This document shows, in pieces, positions 1 to 8,506 of a stretch of 64,000 bases of DNA. Every line of letters begins with the position of its first letter. Within the stretch, counting starts at the first letter, position 1. Below the pieces are notes generated by a model. The model was not told where the DNA came from. It saw only the letters and a list, made by a program, of their open reading frames with translations, and made no database searches. The stretch lies in NCBI GenBank assembly GCA_023091735.1, contig JALKBU010000187.1:1-64000 (forward strand), in the 5' to 3' direction. The stretch comes from Trichomonas tenax. Its lineage: Eukaryota; Parabasalia; Trichomonadida; Trichomonadidae. Made by a program: the position numbers and the translations under genes.

Positions 1-295
1 CCACTTACACCACTGGATAGACAACTATCAATAAGTACATGAAAGTACTTTCAAATCGAAAAAATATTGATCAGATAAAAAGTTATGAAGGTCGCGGGAC
101 TACACCGCAGAAGGAAAATTTTTCCCCATATAATGATGTATGGATTATGTAAAAATCACATTCACTTTAAAATTATTTTTCCAAAAAAGTTGACGAACCC
201 TCTCCAGCCACATCAAACACTTTTCAGATTTTGACGAAGTCTCAATTTACACACAATATTTTTGATTTTATTTTATTTTGAGGATGTAAGACTAA

Positions 296-1273
296 ATAAT
301 TTATTCAAATAAAAAAAAGCTATTTCTCCTATCTCTCGCTGAAAACGATCTTTGGGAAAAGTACTTCGGAAGCAGTGAGCTGGATTACTCCGGATGCCAG
401 AGTAAAGGATTCATTTCTTCATCTGAAAATTATTTGTTTTATGGCTGCACTTTTGACTCTACAACAACGATTTCTATTGGCGATGATGGAATGCACAGTA
501 ACACACTCATTGCGTTTTGCAAATTCAACGCCGGAAACATTAATGGTGAATATATAAGTACCAAAGGAAATTCGACTGTTGTATCAAATGCATGTTTTGG
601 AACTATTGATGGTAATCCACAGTTTGCATCATTATTCAAAATAAATTGCCAAACAAACCTCCTTCAGGATTCATACTATTTCGGCATAAATGTACCGATA
701 TTAGCTAGTGATTATAATGAGAATAGCTACGTGTTTGATTTATAGAACCTTGATATTTCAAATACTGCAATTCAGACAACAGCCCTTATAGATATTCAAA
801 ATTGCAACTTTAATTACTCAATAATTGCAAATTCTTCTGGTTCGTCCTGTATCTCTGTTGGTTCAAACTTGCTACCTGTTCATTCTACGTTCATATTCTG
901 CAAAATTTTCTATTCATTGACAAATTCGAAGGATATCGAACTAATGAATAGTTTATTTATTAATATAACTGGAAATCAATACATTTATATTACAGTAGCT
1001 GTGCATTATGTGAATGATTGTTATATGGAAAATTTAATATATGCACTAAGTGTATTTTCAAAATCTGGTTATTCGCACACGCCTGCGCAGAAATTTTACA
1101 ACAAGTTCAACAAACTTGGAAATCAAGTTTCTAATATTGAATATCGAAATGATGGTGAACAAGTGGGATATGATGAGAAGATTATTACCCCAATTCAACC
1201 AATCAAACCACTTAAGCCTGAAATAGAATGCACACCAATGGCATTCTTTTTCAACTCTCTATCGAATGAATAA
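296..1273 (+). pseudogene. Pmp-like beta-helix surface protein relic
   Basis: One reading frame runs from about 296 to a TAA at 1271-1273. It has no ATG at its 5' end and is cut by a single TAG at 743-745. The protein is rich in Asn, Ser and Ile with short hydrophobic strands, as in parallel beta-helix surface proteins. Its front half (the region around LDYSGCQSKGFISSS and LFYGCTFDSTTT) follows the same plan as the front of the relics at 25.6-26.6 kb and 37.3-37.6 kb. The proline-rich stretch near 1190-1235 resembles a stalk, but no membrane segment follows. I read it as a dead, truncated member of a trichomonad surface family. The Pmp name is an inference from style, not from a search. Confidence 0.6.
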
Positions 1274-1440
1274 TAGAATTCACCAAATAATTAGATAATA
1301 TGATTATAAGGTAAGTATATGCATATGATAGATAATATATTTCTATATGATTTATACATTGTTAGTAAACTAATTTCTTAATGATTTCAAAATCATTCAT
1401 TTTCATTGAAAAACATCAAGGATAAATCACTGGATAGTAC

Positions 1441-1692
1441 TCAATTCTTCAAGCAATAGAGAATAGTTTCGTTGTTAATATCAATAATTGTTTTAATAAT
1501 ATATTTCATGCTGAACGTAAAATCATGAAGATTGGTAGCTTGCGTTATGTTTTCAGTGCGAGCATTCATGTAATTGACCAATCTTATATACTTTGCATAA
1601 ATATCAAATTTAATATTGAATTTGATTTCTTTATACATTAGGAATTGTATTGCAAGATCAATCATTGCAGATTTATTATAATCATAGGCCAT
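1441..1692 (-). CDS. Hypothetical 83-residue ORF, doubtful
   Basis: An ATG-started ORF with no recognised domain, rich in Ile, Asn and Lys. Nothing upstream looks like a clear initiator. It may be a relic or a chance ORF in AT-rich DNA. It is kept only because it does not overlap another gene. Confidence 0.2.
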   Translation of the reverse strand: MAYDYNKSAMIDLAIQFLMYKEIKFNIKFDIYAKYIRLVNYMNARTENITQATNLHDFTFSMKYIIKTIIDINNETILYCLKN

Positions 1693-1951
1693 AGTTTTAA
1701 ATTAGATTCGATTCCAAAATATATAAATCGTCAAACATAAAATGGCTTTAAATATAATATTTTCGAGTTGTGCAGATGTCAAATATAGTGATATTAGAAA
1801 AATTATCATCATAATTTTAAAAATCAAAATTTGATGAGTGAATTTTGGTGCAATCAGTTTTGCATGTTGCAGATATGATAATGATGAAAGATAAGCCCTA
1901 TAAATATAAGCACCCCATCTTTCGTTTTCACCCCCTTTGTCAGAAACAGAA

Positions 1952-2743
1952 ATGCAACAGTTTCTTGATTCTTTTGTGATCGACTTCGATGAGTTCAATC
2001 CTGTCGAGATCCCTTCATGGGTAAACTTCATTGGAAGAATCACGCGCTTCCCGGACATTTTCTTGATTGATGTTCTCACAAGTTGCTTTATTATCAGACA
2101 AAACCTTCACATACGATCAAAAATAGTCTCATTCATCATCTCGCTCCTTGTAGCAACGATGACCGATAATCTTCTCGCATTGGCAACAACACATAAACTC
2201 GCAATCCTCGAAGAACAGCTTTTAGTTCCATTCTTCATTCCAGTTTGGATCCTCATGAATTTCATACCATTCGACCTCATTTTCAAAATCCTTCGCTTGC
2301 TTAAACCGATTGTTGGCTTGTTTACAGGATTCTTGCTTGGTCAGGCGGTTACTCTCGGTGTTGACTCAGCATCCGATCTCTTCCCATCAGACCTCTTCCT
2401 CATAGCCCTCATTTCCATCGGTTTCGGCATGGCTAAATATATTGTTATTTTGATTTACGCGCGTGCAACAAATCAACAGTGCTGTAACATCTTCATCGTT
2501 TTATTCGAAGTTGTCGTCGCATTCTCAATGTACTATTGGTTCACAGATCTTGGTCACATTTCGGATAAGTTCTGGTTTGATAAGGAATATGTTAGATTTG
2601 TCGTCGAACTTACAATTGCCTTCTTCGAGACACTTAGATTTGTTGTTCCAGAGCGTTTTTATGTCGCAATTTACAATTTCTTCGAGAAGATTGTTAGCTA
2701 TTTCATTCCATATTATGGAAGCACATGGGTTCCAGACCAGTAA
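1952..2743 (+). CDS. TRIC-like cation channel, multi-pass membrane protein
   Basis: A 263-residue protein with about six to seven hydrophobic segments. The frame opens further upstream at a TTG, but the first ATG is at 1952, so that is the start used. A segment PFFIPVWILMNFIPFDLIFK resembles the conserved core of TRIC (TMEM38) channels, where an aromatic-rich helix ends in a (C/F)P(F/L)D(L/F) motif. The stretch ATMTDNLLAL before it sits where TRIC proteins have their G/D-containing helix. TRIC channels carry monovalent counter-ions across ER-type membranes during calcium release. The family assignment rests on these motifs and topology only, and another multi-pass family is possible. The 3' part is AT-poor and clearly coding. 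Confidence 0.5.
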   Translation: MQQFLDSFVIDFDEFNPVEIPSWVNFIGRITRFPDIFLIDVLTSCFIIRQNLHIRSKIVSFIISLLVATMTDNLLALATTHKLAILEEQLLVPFFIPVWILMNFIPFDLIFKILRLLKPIVGLFTGFLLGQAVTLGVDSASDLFPSDLFLIALISIGFGMAKYIVILIYARATNQQCCNIFIVLFEVVVAFSMYYWFTDLGHISDKFWFDKEYVRFVVELTIAFFETLRFVVPERFYVAIYNFFEKIVSYFIPYYGSTWVPDQ

Positions 2744-2972
2744 TATAAAAATTTAGGATTTATTTAAATTTCAAGTTAATACTGTTTACCACACTATATA
2801 ACTAAAGAAATGATTAAAATACAAACATACATAACAATTTTATTAAACAAACAAAACTAATTTTTCCTAATATATATAAAAACATATTAAATTACTTCAA
2901 TCTTCTGAACTCATATTGAAGATTTGTTAATACATTGATTACAAAAGAAGATATTTGGTGGTTGCATCAAAA

Positions 2973-5843
2973 TTATTCATCATTTGCTTTTTTCATTTTT
3001 CTTCTTGAGCTTCTTGGGTTCTTTGATTTCTGTGATCTTCCAGGCGGTGGTTTCGGTGGTCTCACCTCGAATTCCTCTGTGTCAAGTTGACTGGAACGCG
3101 AAGAAGAACACTTCGAGAATCTTCTTCTTCTCAAGTCGCTTTTCTCTTGAATATCGAGTGTTGGAAGGAATTTATCTTTCTTAGCACGCAATGTTTGCGT
3201 AGGAGGCTGTATTAGTGGCACATTCTGTGTTCCTCCGTAAGCAAATCCACCTCCAACATACATCAGATCTCTTCCTTTGACTTTTTCGTTGAACTTGAAT
3301 TTTCCTTTGGAAGAGCGATCTGTCGCTGATGCTCTTGCAGACATATTGCGCTGCTTAAGGATCTGCACTTCATTGCGTTCGAGTCTTAATTCTGTTTTAG
3401 CTTCTTCTTTCTCTTCAAATCTTTCATTGACTGCTGCAGCATTTTGCTCGAATCTTCTCTTCAAATCATTCAATTCGCGTGTTTTTCGGCGCAATTCCTC
3501 CTGCAAAAGATTGTATTCGTCATTGTATACTGTTCCTCTTGTTTTGATGATCTTTTTCGTTTCCTTTTCAATCTTTTCGTCCAATTCCTTCTTTTTGAGT
3601 TTCAGCTTTTGCTGGATGTTCATTTTTTGCGATATTGTATCCAACAAAGCTAATTTCATCCTCATGAGAGACGCAAGTTCTGGATTTGTTGAATCCAAGA
3701 AAATCCACTTCGATATGGTGATTGGATTATTCAATTCTTCAACAATTACAGCTTCGTAGCTTTGAGCAGTGATTAATTCTTTTTCCAATCTTATAACTTC
3801 TTGCTTTAGTGCTTTCATTATTTCTACCTTTCTCTGGAGCTTCTCCTGTCGATTAAGCTGTTGACTGAGAGTGACTTTACTGTCAGCAATCTTAGAAATA
3901 AGCGAATCAAACGAATGAACGTTCTGATTCAAAATATTGTTCATCGAAATAATACTCGATTGCTGATTTTGTTTCTCGACGAGTTTCTCAGCAATGGAGT
4001 TTGTTATTAGACTTATTGAAGATTGAAGATTGTTGATATTCCTCTTTATGCTATCAATGTCGATCTCTGATTCCTGTAAAATATGTCTATGATTCAAAAC
4101 GTTCTTTTCCATAACTTTCGCTTCAGCGAGTTTCTGAAGTGTATCATTTCTAGTTTTTTCATTGACTTTTAGTAACTCTTCAAGTTCGTCTTCGAAATGA
4201 AGCATTTGGAGATGCTCTCTTACACCGTTATCATCCAACTCCATGATTTCTTCTTTCAGATTTTCCGCTTGACGTTTACTTGTTTCGTAGGACTTTTTGA
4301 TGCCATCTGTTTGGCCTTTTTCTATTTTGAGCTTTTGGCCAACAAAATCACGTTCATTTCTCAGTATATCTTTAGACTGATTGACTCTTTTGATATCAAA
4401 TTGTATTTCATTTAATCTGATATTTGCTGCATCGATTTGCTTCTTTGTTTTCTCGATAAGTTGTTCTTCTTGTTGTAAGTGATTGTTTAACTCGCGTGAT
4501 TGATCAATGCTCCTTCTTATCTCTTCCTGGAGCTGCTCTATGATCTTGAAGAGCTCTAGCTTAGTTAATTTCACGTTATTGATATCTTTTTGTGCCGATT
4601 CCTGTTGAATCATTTGTTGTTGTGTTTCTGATTCTGAAACTGCAACTTGTTTTTCGATTTCACGCGTTTGCTTCTCAAAAGTATCCATTTTGAGTCTGTA
4701 TCTTCTTGTGTCCAATGCTTCGCCGTTGATTTCTCGCTTCGCTTCGAGAGTTATATCGCGATTTTTAGCAAAGCACATTCTATATTCTAATTTTGCCTCT
4801 GTCAGTTTATCTTTGTATTTCTTCATCTCTTGTTGATCAATAATTAAGTCTTTCACTTCATTATCTAATTCAATTATTTTATGTGGCAAATCTTGGTTGG
4901 TTATCATCATTTGATTGTATTTTTCGAATCTGTCGCTGTATTGGCGCTGTGATAAGTCTGTTTGCGTCTTGGCTTCATGAAGATTGATTTTCAGCTGATT
5001 AACGACTTTGTCAATGCTCGCTCGTTCATCAATATACACCGCCATAGAGTTTTTCACGTTTGTCAAACGTCTATTTAAGTCTTTTAAATCTTCTTTCTTT
5101 CCTGCAATTTTATTATCGATTTCTGCTGAATCAATGTTAGATTTTGCGATTGAAACTTGAACTGCATTCATGTTGTCGTGGTATTCAACACTATCTTTAT
5201 GTATTTTATCGATTTCAATAACTGCCTGTTGAATTTCGTTATTATTTTGTTCGATAATAGGGGGATATATATTGAGTTCTTTCTTTACACTGAAGTTTTT
5301 TTCCTTTGATGACTCTATTTTCTCTTGAAGTTCAGTAATTCTGTCATTATTGTTGTGAATTTCAGATTTGAGAACGTTTATTTCCTTTTCAACATCTTGC
5401 AATAATATCTCTTGGTCATCGTGAATGTTTCCACTCTGTGCAATGAGTCCAGACAAATTATCTACTTCTTCTTTTAAATTGTTGATGATTCTGCGTGCTT
5501 GTTGCTCCTTGTTTGTAGATTCTTCAACAATTATCCACGCTTTCTCGAATTCTTGACGCAAAGTGTTGATTGTTCGTTGATCTGCTTGAGTTAGAGAAAT
5601 TATATTCGTAATCTGTTTGACATTTTTCAATATATCCTCGTTCAATTCATTACACTTCGCGACTAAAATCGTATTATGTTCGTGTGATGCGATTAACGCT
5701 CCATGAAGTTTCTCATATTCGATCCTGAACTTTTCTAGTGATTTGTCGTTCACCATTTCTTGAACAACACGACTGAAGCTCTGCTCCAAGTCGGTGAAGT
5801 TGATCGAATCGTCTGGATCTTGAGTTGAGTCCGCGACATTCAT
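2973..5843 (-). CDS. CFAP58: CFAP58/CCDC147-like flagellar coiled-coil protein
   Basis: A 956-residue, almost entirely coiled-coil protein. Near residues 37-55 it has KSLEKFRIEYEKLHGAL, a hallmark of CFAP58 (CCDC147). Near residue 700 it has EELNNPITISKWIFLDSTNP, matching the conserved EELENPLNVHRWRKLE-type region of that family. The length is close to the usual 870 or so residues, with a basic, Ser-rich C-terminal extension of roughly 110 residues. CFAP58 proteins are axonemal or mid-piece structural components, which fits a flagellated protist. The ATG at 5843 is the first in frame and begins a sensible acidic N-terminus. The large antisense ORFs here are shadows of the heptad codon pattern. 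Confidence 0.85.
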   Translation of the reverse strand: MNVADSTQDPDDSINFTDLEQSFSRVVQEMVNDKSLEKFRIEYEKLHGALIASHEHNTILVAKCNELNEDILKNVKQITNIISLTQADQRTINTLRQEFEKAWIIVEESTNKEQQARRIINNLKEEVDNLSGLIAQSGNIHDDQEILLQDVEKEINVLKSEIHNNNDRITELQEKIESSKEKNFSVKKELNIYPPIIEQNNNEIQQAVIEIDKIHKDSVEYHDNMNAVQVSIAKSNIDSAEIDNKIAGKKEDLKDLNRRLTNVKNSMAVYIDERASIDKVVNQLKINLHEAKTQTDLSQRQYSDRFEKYNQMMITNQDLPHKIIELDNEVKDLIIDQQEMKKYKDKLTEAKLEYRMCFAKNRDITLEAKREINGEALDTRRYRLKMDTFEKQTREIEKQVAVSESETQQQMIQQESAQKDINNVKLTKLELFKIIEQLQEEIRRSIDQSRELNNHLQQEEQLIEKTKKQIDAANIRLNEIQFDIKRVNQSKDILRNERDFVGQKLKIEKGQTDGIKKSYETSKRQAENLKEEIMELDDNGVREHLQMLHFEDELEELLKVNEKTRNDTLQKLAEAKVMEKNVLNHRHILQESEIDIDSIKRNINNLQSSISLITNSIAEKLVEKQNQQSSIISMNNILNQNVHSFDSLISKIADSKVTLSQQLNRQEKLQRKVEIMKALKQEVIRLEKELITAQSYEAVIVEELNNPITISKWIFLDSTNPELASLMRMKLALLDTISQKMNIQQKLKLKKKELDEKIEKETKKIIKTRGTVYNDEYNLLQEELRRKTRELNDLKRRFEQNAAAVNERFEEKEEAKTELRLERNEVQILKQRNMSARASATDRSSKGKFKFNEKVKGRDLMYVGGGFAYGGTQNVPLIQPPTQTLRAKKDKFLPTLDIQEKSDLRRRRFSKCSSSRSSQLDTEEFEVRPPKPPPGRSQKSKNPRSSRRKMKKANDE

Positions 5844-6481
5844 TCAACTTTCTAAAAGATTTTCAAACGGAAATAATAAAATTTTGTTTTAAATAACTGT
5901 ACAAATGCGATCTCTGCCTTTTATACTGCTGATATCACTCAAAGATATCGTTTTATGTCAACTATTCATGGAAATCAAATATATTTTGGTATTTTCCCAT
6001 AAAAACTTGGTGTTAAACTATTTATAATATATCTAAGAGTTTCTCAAGTTATTACACATTTAATCTTAAATTTTATTGTCGCAAAATAATAAGCAGCAAT
6101 TAGGTTTTGATAACCAATATTTTGCTACTCTACACTATGTTTATTTGTATTTTCATTTAGTTATAGCATGATTCTTATTTGAAACATAACAATATTTCCA
6201 AATTTATTTAAAAATTTAAAATCAAGTCATTTCAAATATATAAATATTTTTTCAAAGAGACATATGTCCTAATGTTTAACTGAAAGCAAACTTTTTGACT
6301 TAAATTTCGAATTATATTTTTCATTAAAAGCAAATATGTAAATACATAGATCAGTAACATCTTAAAATAGAAATTTGAAAATTTTGTCGTTGCTGATAAT
6401 GAATATTGTCAATCGAATATCATCGGAATTCAAGAAAAATGAAGCGATGAATGATAAGGTTATATAAAATTTTTGTAAACT
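5844..6481. other. Intergenic, AT-rich
   Basis: This is the divergent spacer between the CFAP58-like gene and the C14 peptidase gene. I see no coding frame, repeat or RNA structure in it. Confidence 0.7.
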
Positions 6482-6487
6482 TCACAA
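6482..6487 (+). promoter_or_regulatory. Initiator-like TCACAA
   Basis: This matches the trichomonad Inr consensus TCA(C/T)(T/A) and lies 32 bases before the C14 peptidase ATG (counting from the A of TCA). It is a single-copy match to a short motif, so it is only suggestive. Confidence 0.4.
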
Positions 6488-6515
6488 CAAAAATCTTTTG
6501 TCAGAATAAAAAAAG

Positions 6516-7349
6516 ATGCAAGAATCGAAAAAACTTTTAACAGATGCACTTCTAGATCTCAATTCAATATCAACAGACGTATCAGCTGTGCCTCTAGATG
6601 AGGCTATAGAAGGAGAATCGCGAATTTGCTTTATTTGCTGCAATTCATATGAAAAAGAACAATTTTACTTAGGATCAGCACCAGTCAACGACTCAATTAC
6701 TGTTGCAAACTTCCACATGAATCTGAAATACAAGATAATTCATCTCCATAACCCACCTCCGCGACTTTTCTTAACGACATTCGACAAATTACTCGATGAA
6801 GACCTTGAATATTTAACGGTTTTCTTTTGCGGACATGGATCTGTCAAAGACAACGAGGGAATTATCGTTTTTGACACAGGATATATCAGATCGAGTACAA
6901 TAACGAAACATTTAAACTTACTTGGTAAACCAGATTGCTGCAAATTGATAGTTTCTGACTGTTGCGGTGCAGAATCTGTATGGTGCGCTGGATCATTGCC
7001 GCCAAATACGATTTCTCTCTGTTCTTCGCCAGGTTTGAAGCCCTCACTGCAGGCTAATGTCAGGGGAAAGGCGCAGGGTTTGTTTACATATTTCTTTTGG
7101 AAGACAGCCACAAAATTTGCATCGCTTCCTCTAGCGGTGTTGATTCAATCAGCAAACGAAAGATTGATGAAATTCGGTCAGCTAATCAAATGCGAGGCGA
7201 ACCCTGACTCGTTGATTGACCAGAGACTGCTTCCAAAGCTTCAAGGAAACATCGATTTAGTTGAAATATTCAAACAGATCAAACAGAAAAAGAAGTTCGT
7301 CCAGACGTACTCTGAGGAGCACCTCGTCAAAAATACAAAATTTTTTTAG
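6516..7349 (+). CDS. Clan CD family C14 caspase/metacaspase-like peptidase
   Basis: A 277-residue protein with a caspase-type fold. The catalytic His is in VFFCGHGS (His107). The catalytic Cys is in IVSDCCGAES (Cys150, the position of the second Cys in the metacaspase DCCHSG motif). Both residues of the dyad are present, so it is probably active. There is no prodomain with a zinc finger and no C-terminal p10-like extension beyond a Lys-rich tail. Trichomonads encode a family of such metacaspase-like peptidases, which prefer basic P1 residues in characterised relatives. The ATG at 6516 is the first in frame. A stop TAG at the end is followed closely by the foldback element at 7401. Confidence 0.8.
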   Translation: MQESKKLLTDALLDLNSISTDVSAVPLDEAIEGESRICFICCNSYEKEQFYLGSAPVNDSITVANFHMNLKYKIIHLHNPPPRLFLTTFDKLLDEDLEYLTVFFCGHGSVKDNEGIIVFDTGYIRSSTITKHLNLLGKPDCCKLIVSDCCGAESVWCAGSLPPNTISLCSSPGLKPSLQANVRGKAQGLFTYFFWKTATKFASLPLAVLIQSANERLMKFGQLIKCEANPDSLIDQRLLPKLQGNIDLVEIFKQIKQKKKFVQTYSEEHLVKNTKFF

Positions 7350-7400
7350 AGTTTTTGATATATTTTTATGTAATTATTTGTTTGGGCAATTAAATTTTTA

Positions 7401-8151
7401 TACGCAAAGTCGGCGAAACTCGTTTTTAACTCACTGGATTAACTTTTTGCTAAGTTATTGAACCTCAATGTACAAAATCCTGTTGTGCATGATATATTAA
7501 AGAATTAGCTAACAAAATCTATATTTCATTAAAATATTAGATATATCTTGCATCAAAAACATTGATTTGCCATGATGTGCTTTACTCATTATAATATATT
7601 ATATTCCCATTGTATAGCATTTTTATAACGTAAAATATGTTGTTGTCGATGATAAATAAGTAAATCTAATCACAAATACACTTTTTTAGCTATTTTTGGA
7701 AAAAAAGTATTCCAAGTGTTCACATATAAGCTCTGTATGTTATTCTCCCAAAAATAATGATGATTCTTTTTGAGCGACTAAATTTGACAAGTTTATTAAA
7801 TTGAGAAGAATAACACACAGAGCTTGTGTGTGAACACTTGGAATACTTTTTTTTCAAAAATAGCTAAAAAAGTGTATTTGTGATTAGATTTACTTATTTA
7901 TCATCGACAACAACATATTTTACGTTATAAAAATGCTATACAATGGGAATATAATATATTATAATGAGTAAAGCACATCATGGCAAATCAATGTTTTTGA
8001 TGCAAGATATATCTATTATTTTAATGAATATAGACTTTGTTAGCTAATTCTTTAATATATCATGCACAACAATATTTTGTACATTGAGGTTCAATAACTT
8101 CGCAAAAAGTTAATCCAGTGAGTTAAAAACGAGTTTCGCCGACTTTGCGTA
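7401..8151. mobile_element. 751-bp foldback (long inverted repeat) element
   Basis: Two arms of about 348 bp (7401-7748 and 7804-8151) are near-perfect reverse complements around a spacer of about 55 bp. The outer ends are TACGCAAAGTCGGCG and its complement. If the terminal TA is counted as target site, the ends would be CGCAAAG flanked by TA, as in mariner/Tc1-type insertion, but a longer target duplication is not evident. No ORF of useful length lies inside. It looks like a non-autonomous MITE or foldback transposon. The arms differ by only a few bases, so insertion was recent or the arms are being homogenised. Confidence 0.8.
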
Positions 8152-8506
8152 TCAATTCTAGACAAGCCTTATTTGTTTTGGTTTTATAAATAAACTATTA
8201 TATCATAATAATCAATTCTCAAACCCTATATTTATATGTTATTAAAGTTATGAACACAAATTCATATTCTAATCAAAATATAATGAAATTCATGCTTTAA
8301 AACTGTTTCATTGCCTATTCACACTAGAAATATATTCAATTCTTTACGTATATGAAATTATACAATGATAAAAGATATTATTAACGAACATATTGAAAAA
8401 TATCAAATATTTAATCAGAATAGTTCAAAATTCAAAAATTTGCATTCCAATTTAAAGAAAAATCATTGAGTGTGTTAATTAATCAATAAAAAACGTAAAG
8501 TTTAAA
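8152..8506. other. Intergenic, nothing recognised
   Basis: AT-rich DNA between the foldback element and the 3' end of the EF-hand gene. No frame or repeat was seen. Confidence 0.6.

Noticed and set aside
1..295. First 295 bases examined for a gene end or RNA
   Set aside because: No frame, RNA signature or repeat could be supported.
1702..2079. 125-codon minus-strand ORF overlapping the TRIC-like gene
   Set aside because: It overlaps a membrane-protein gene on the other strand and has no ATG-supported start or family signal, so it looks like a shadow.
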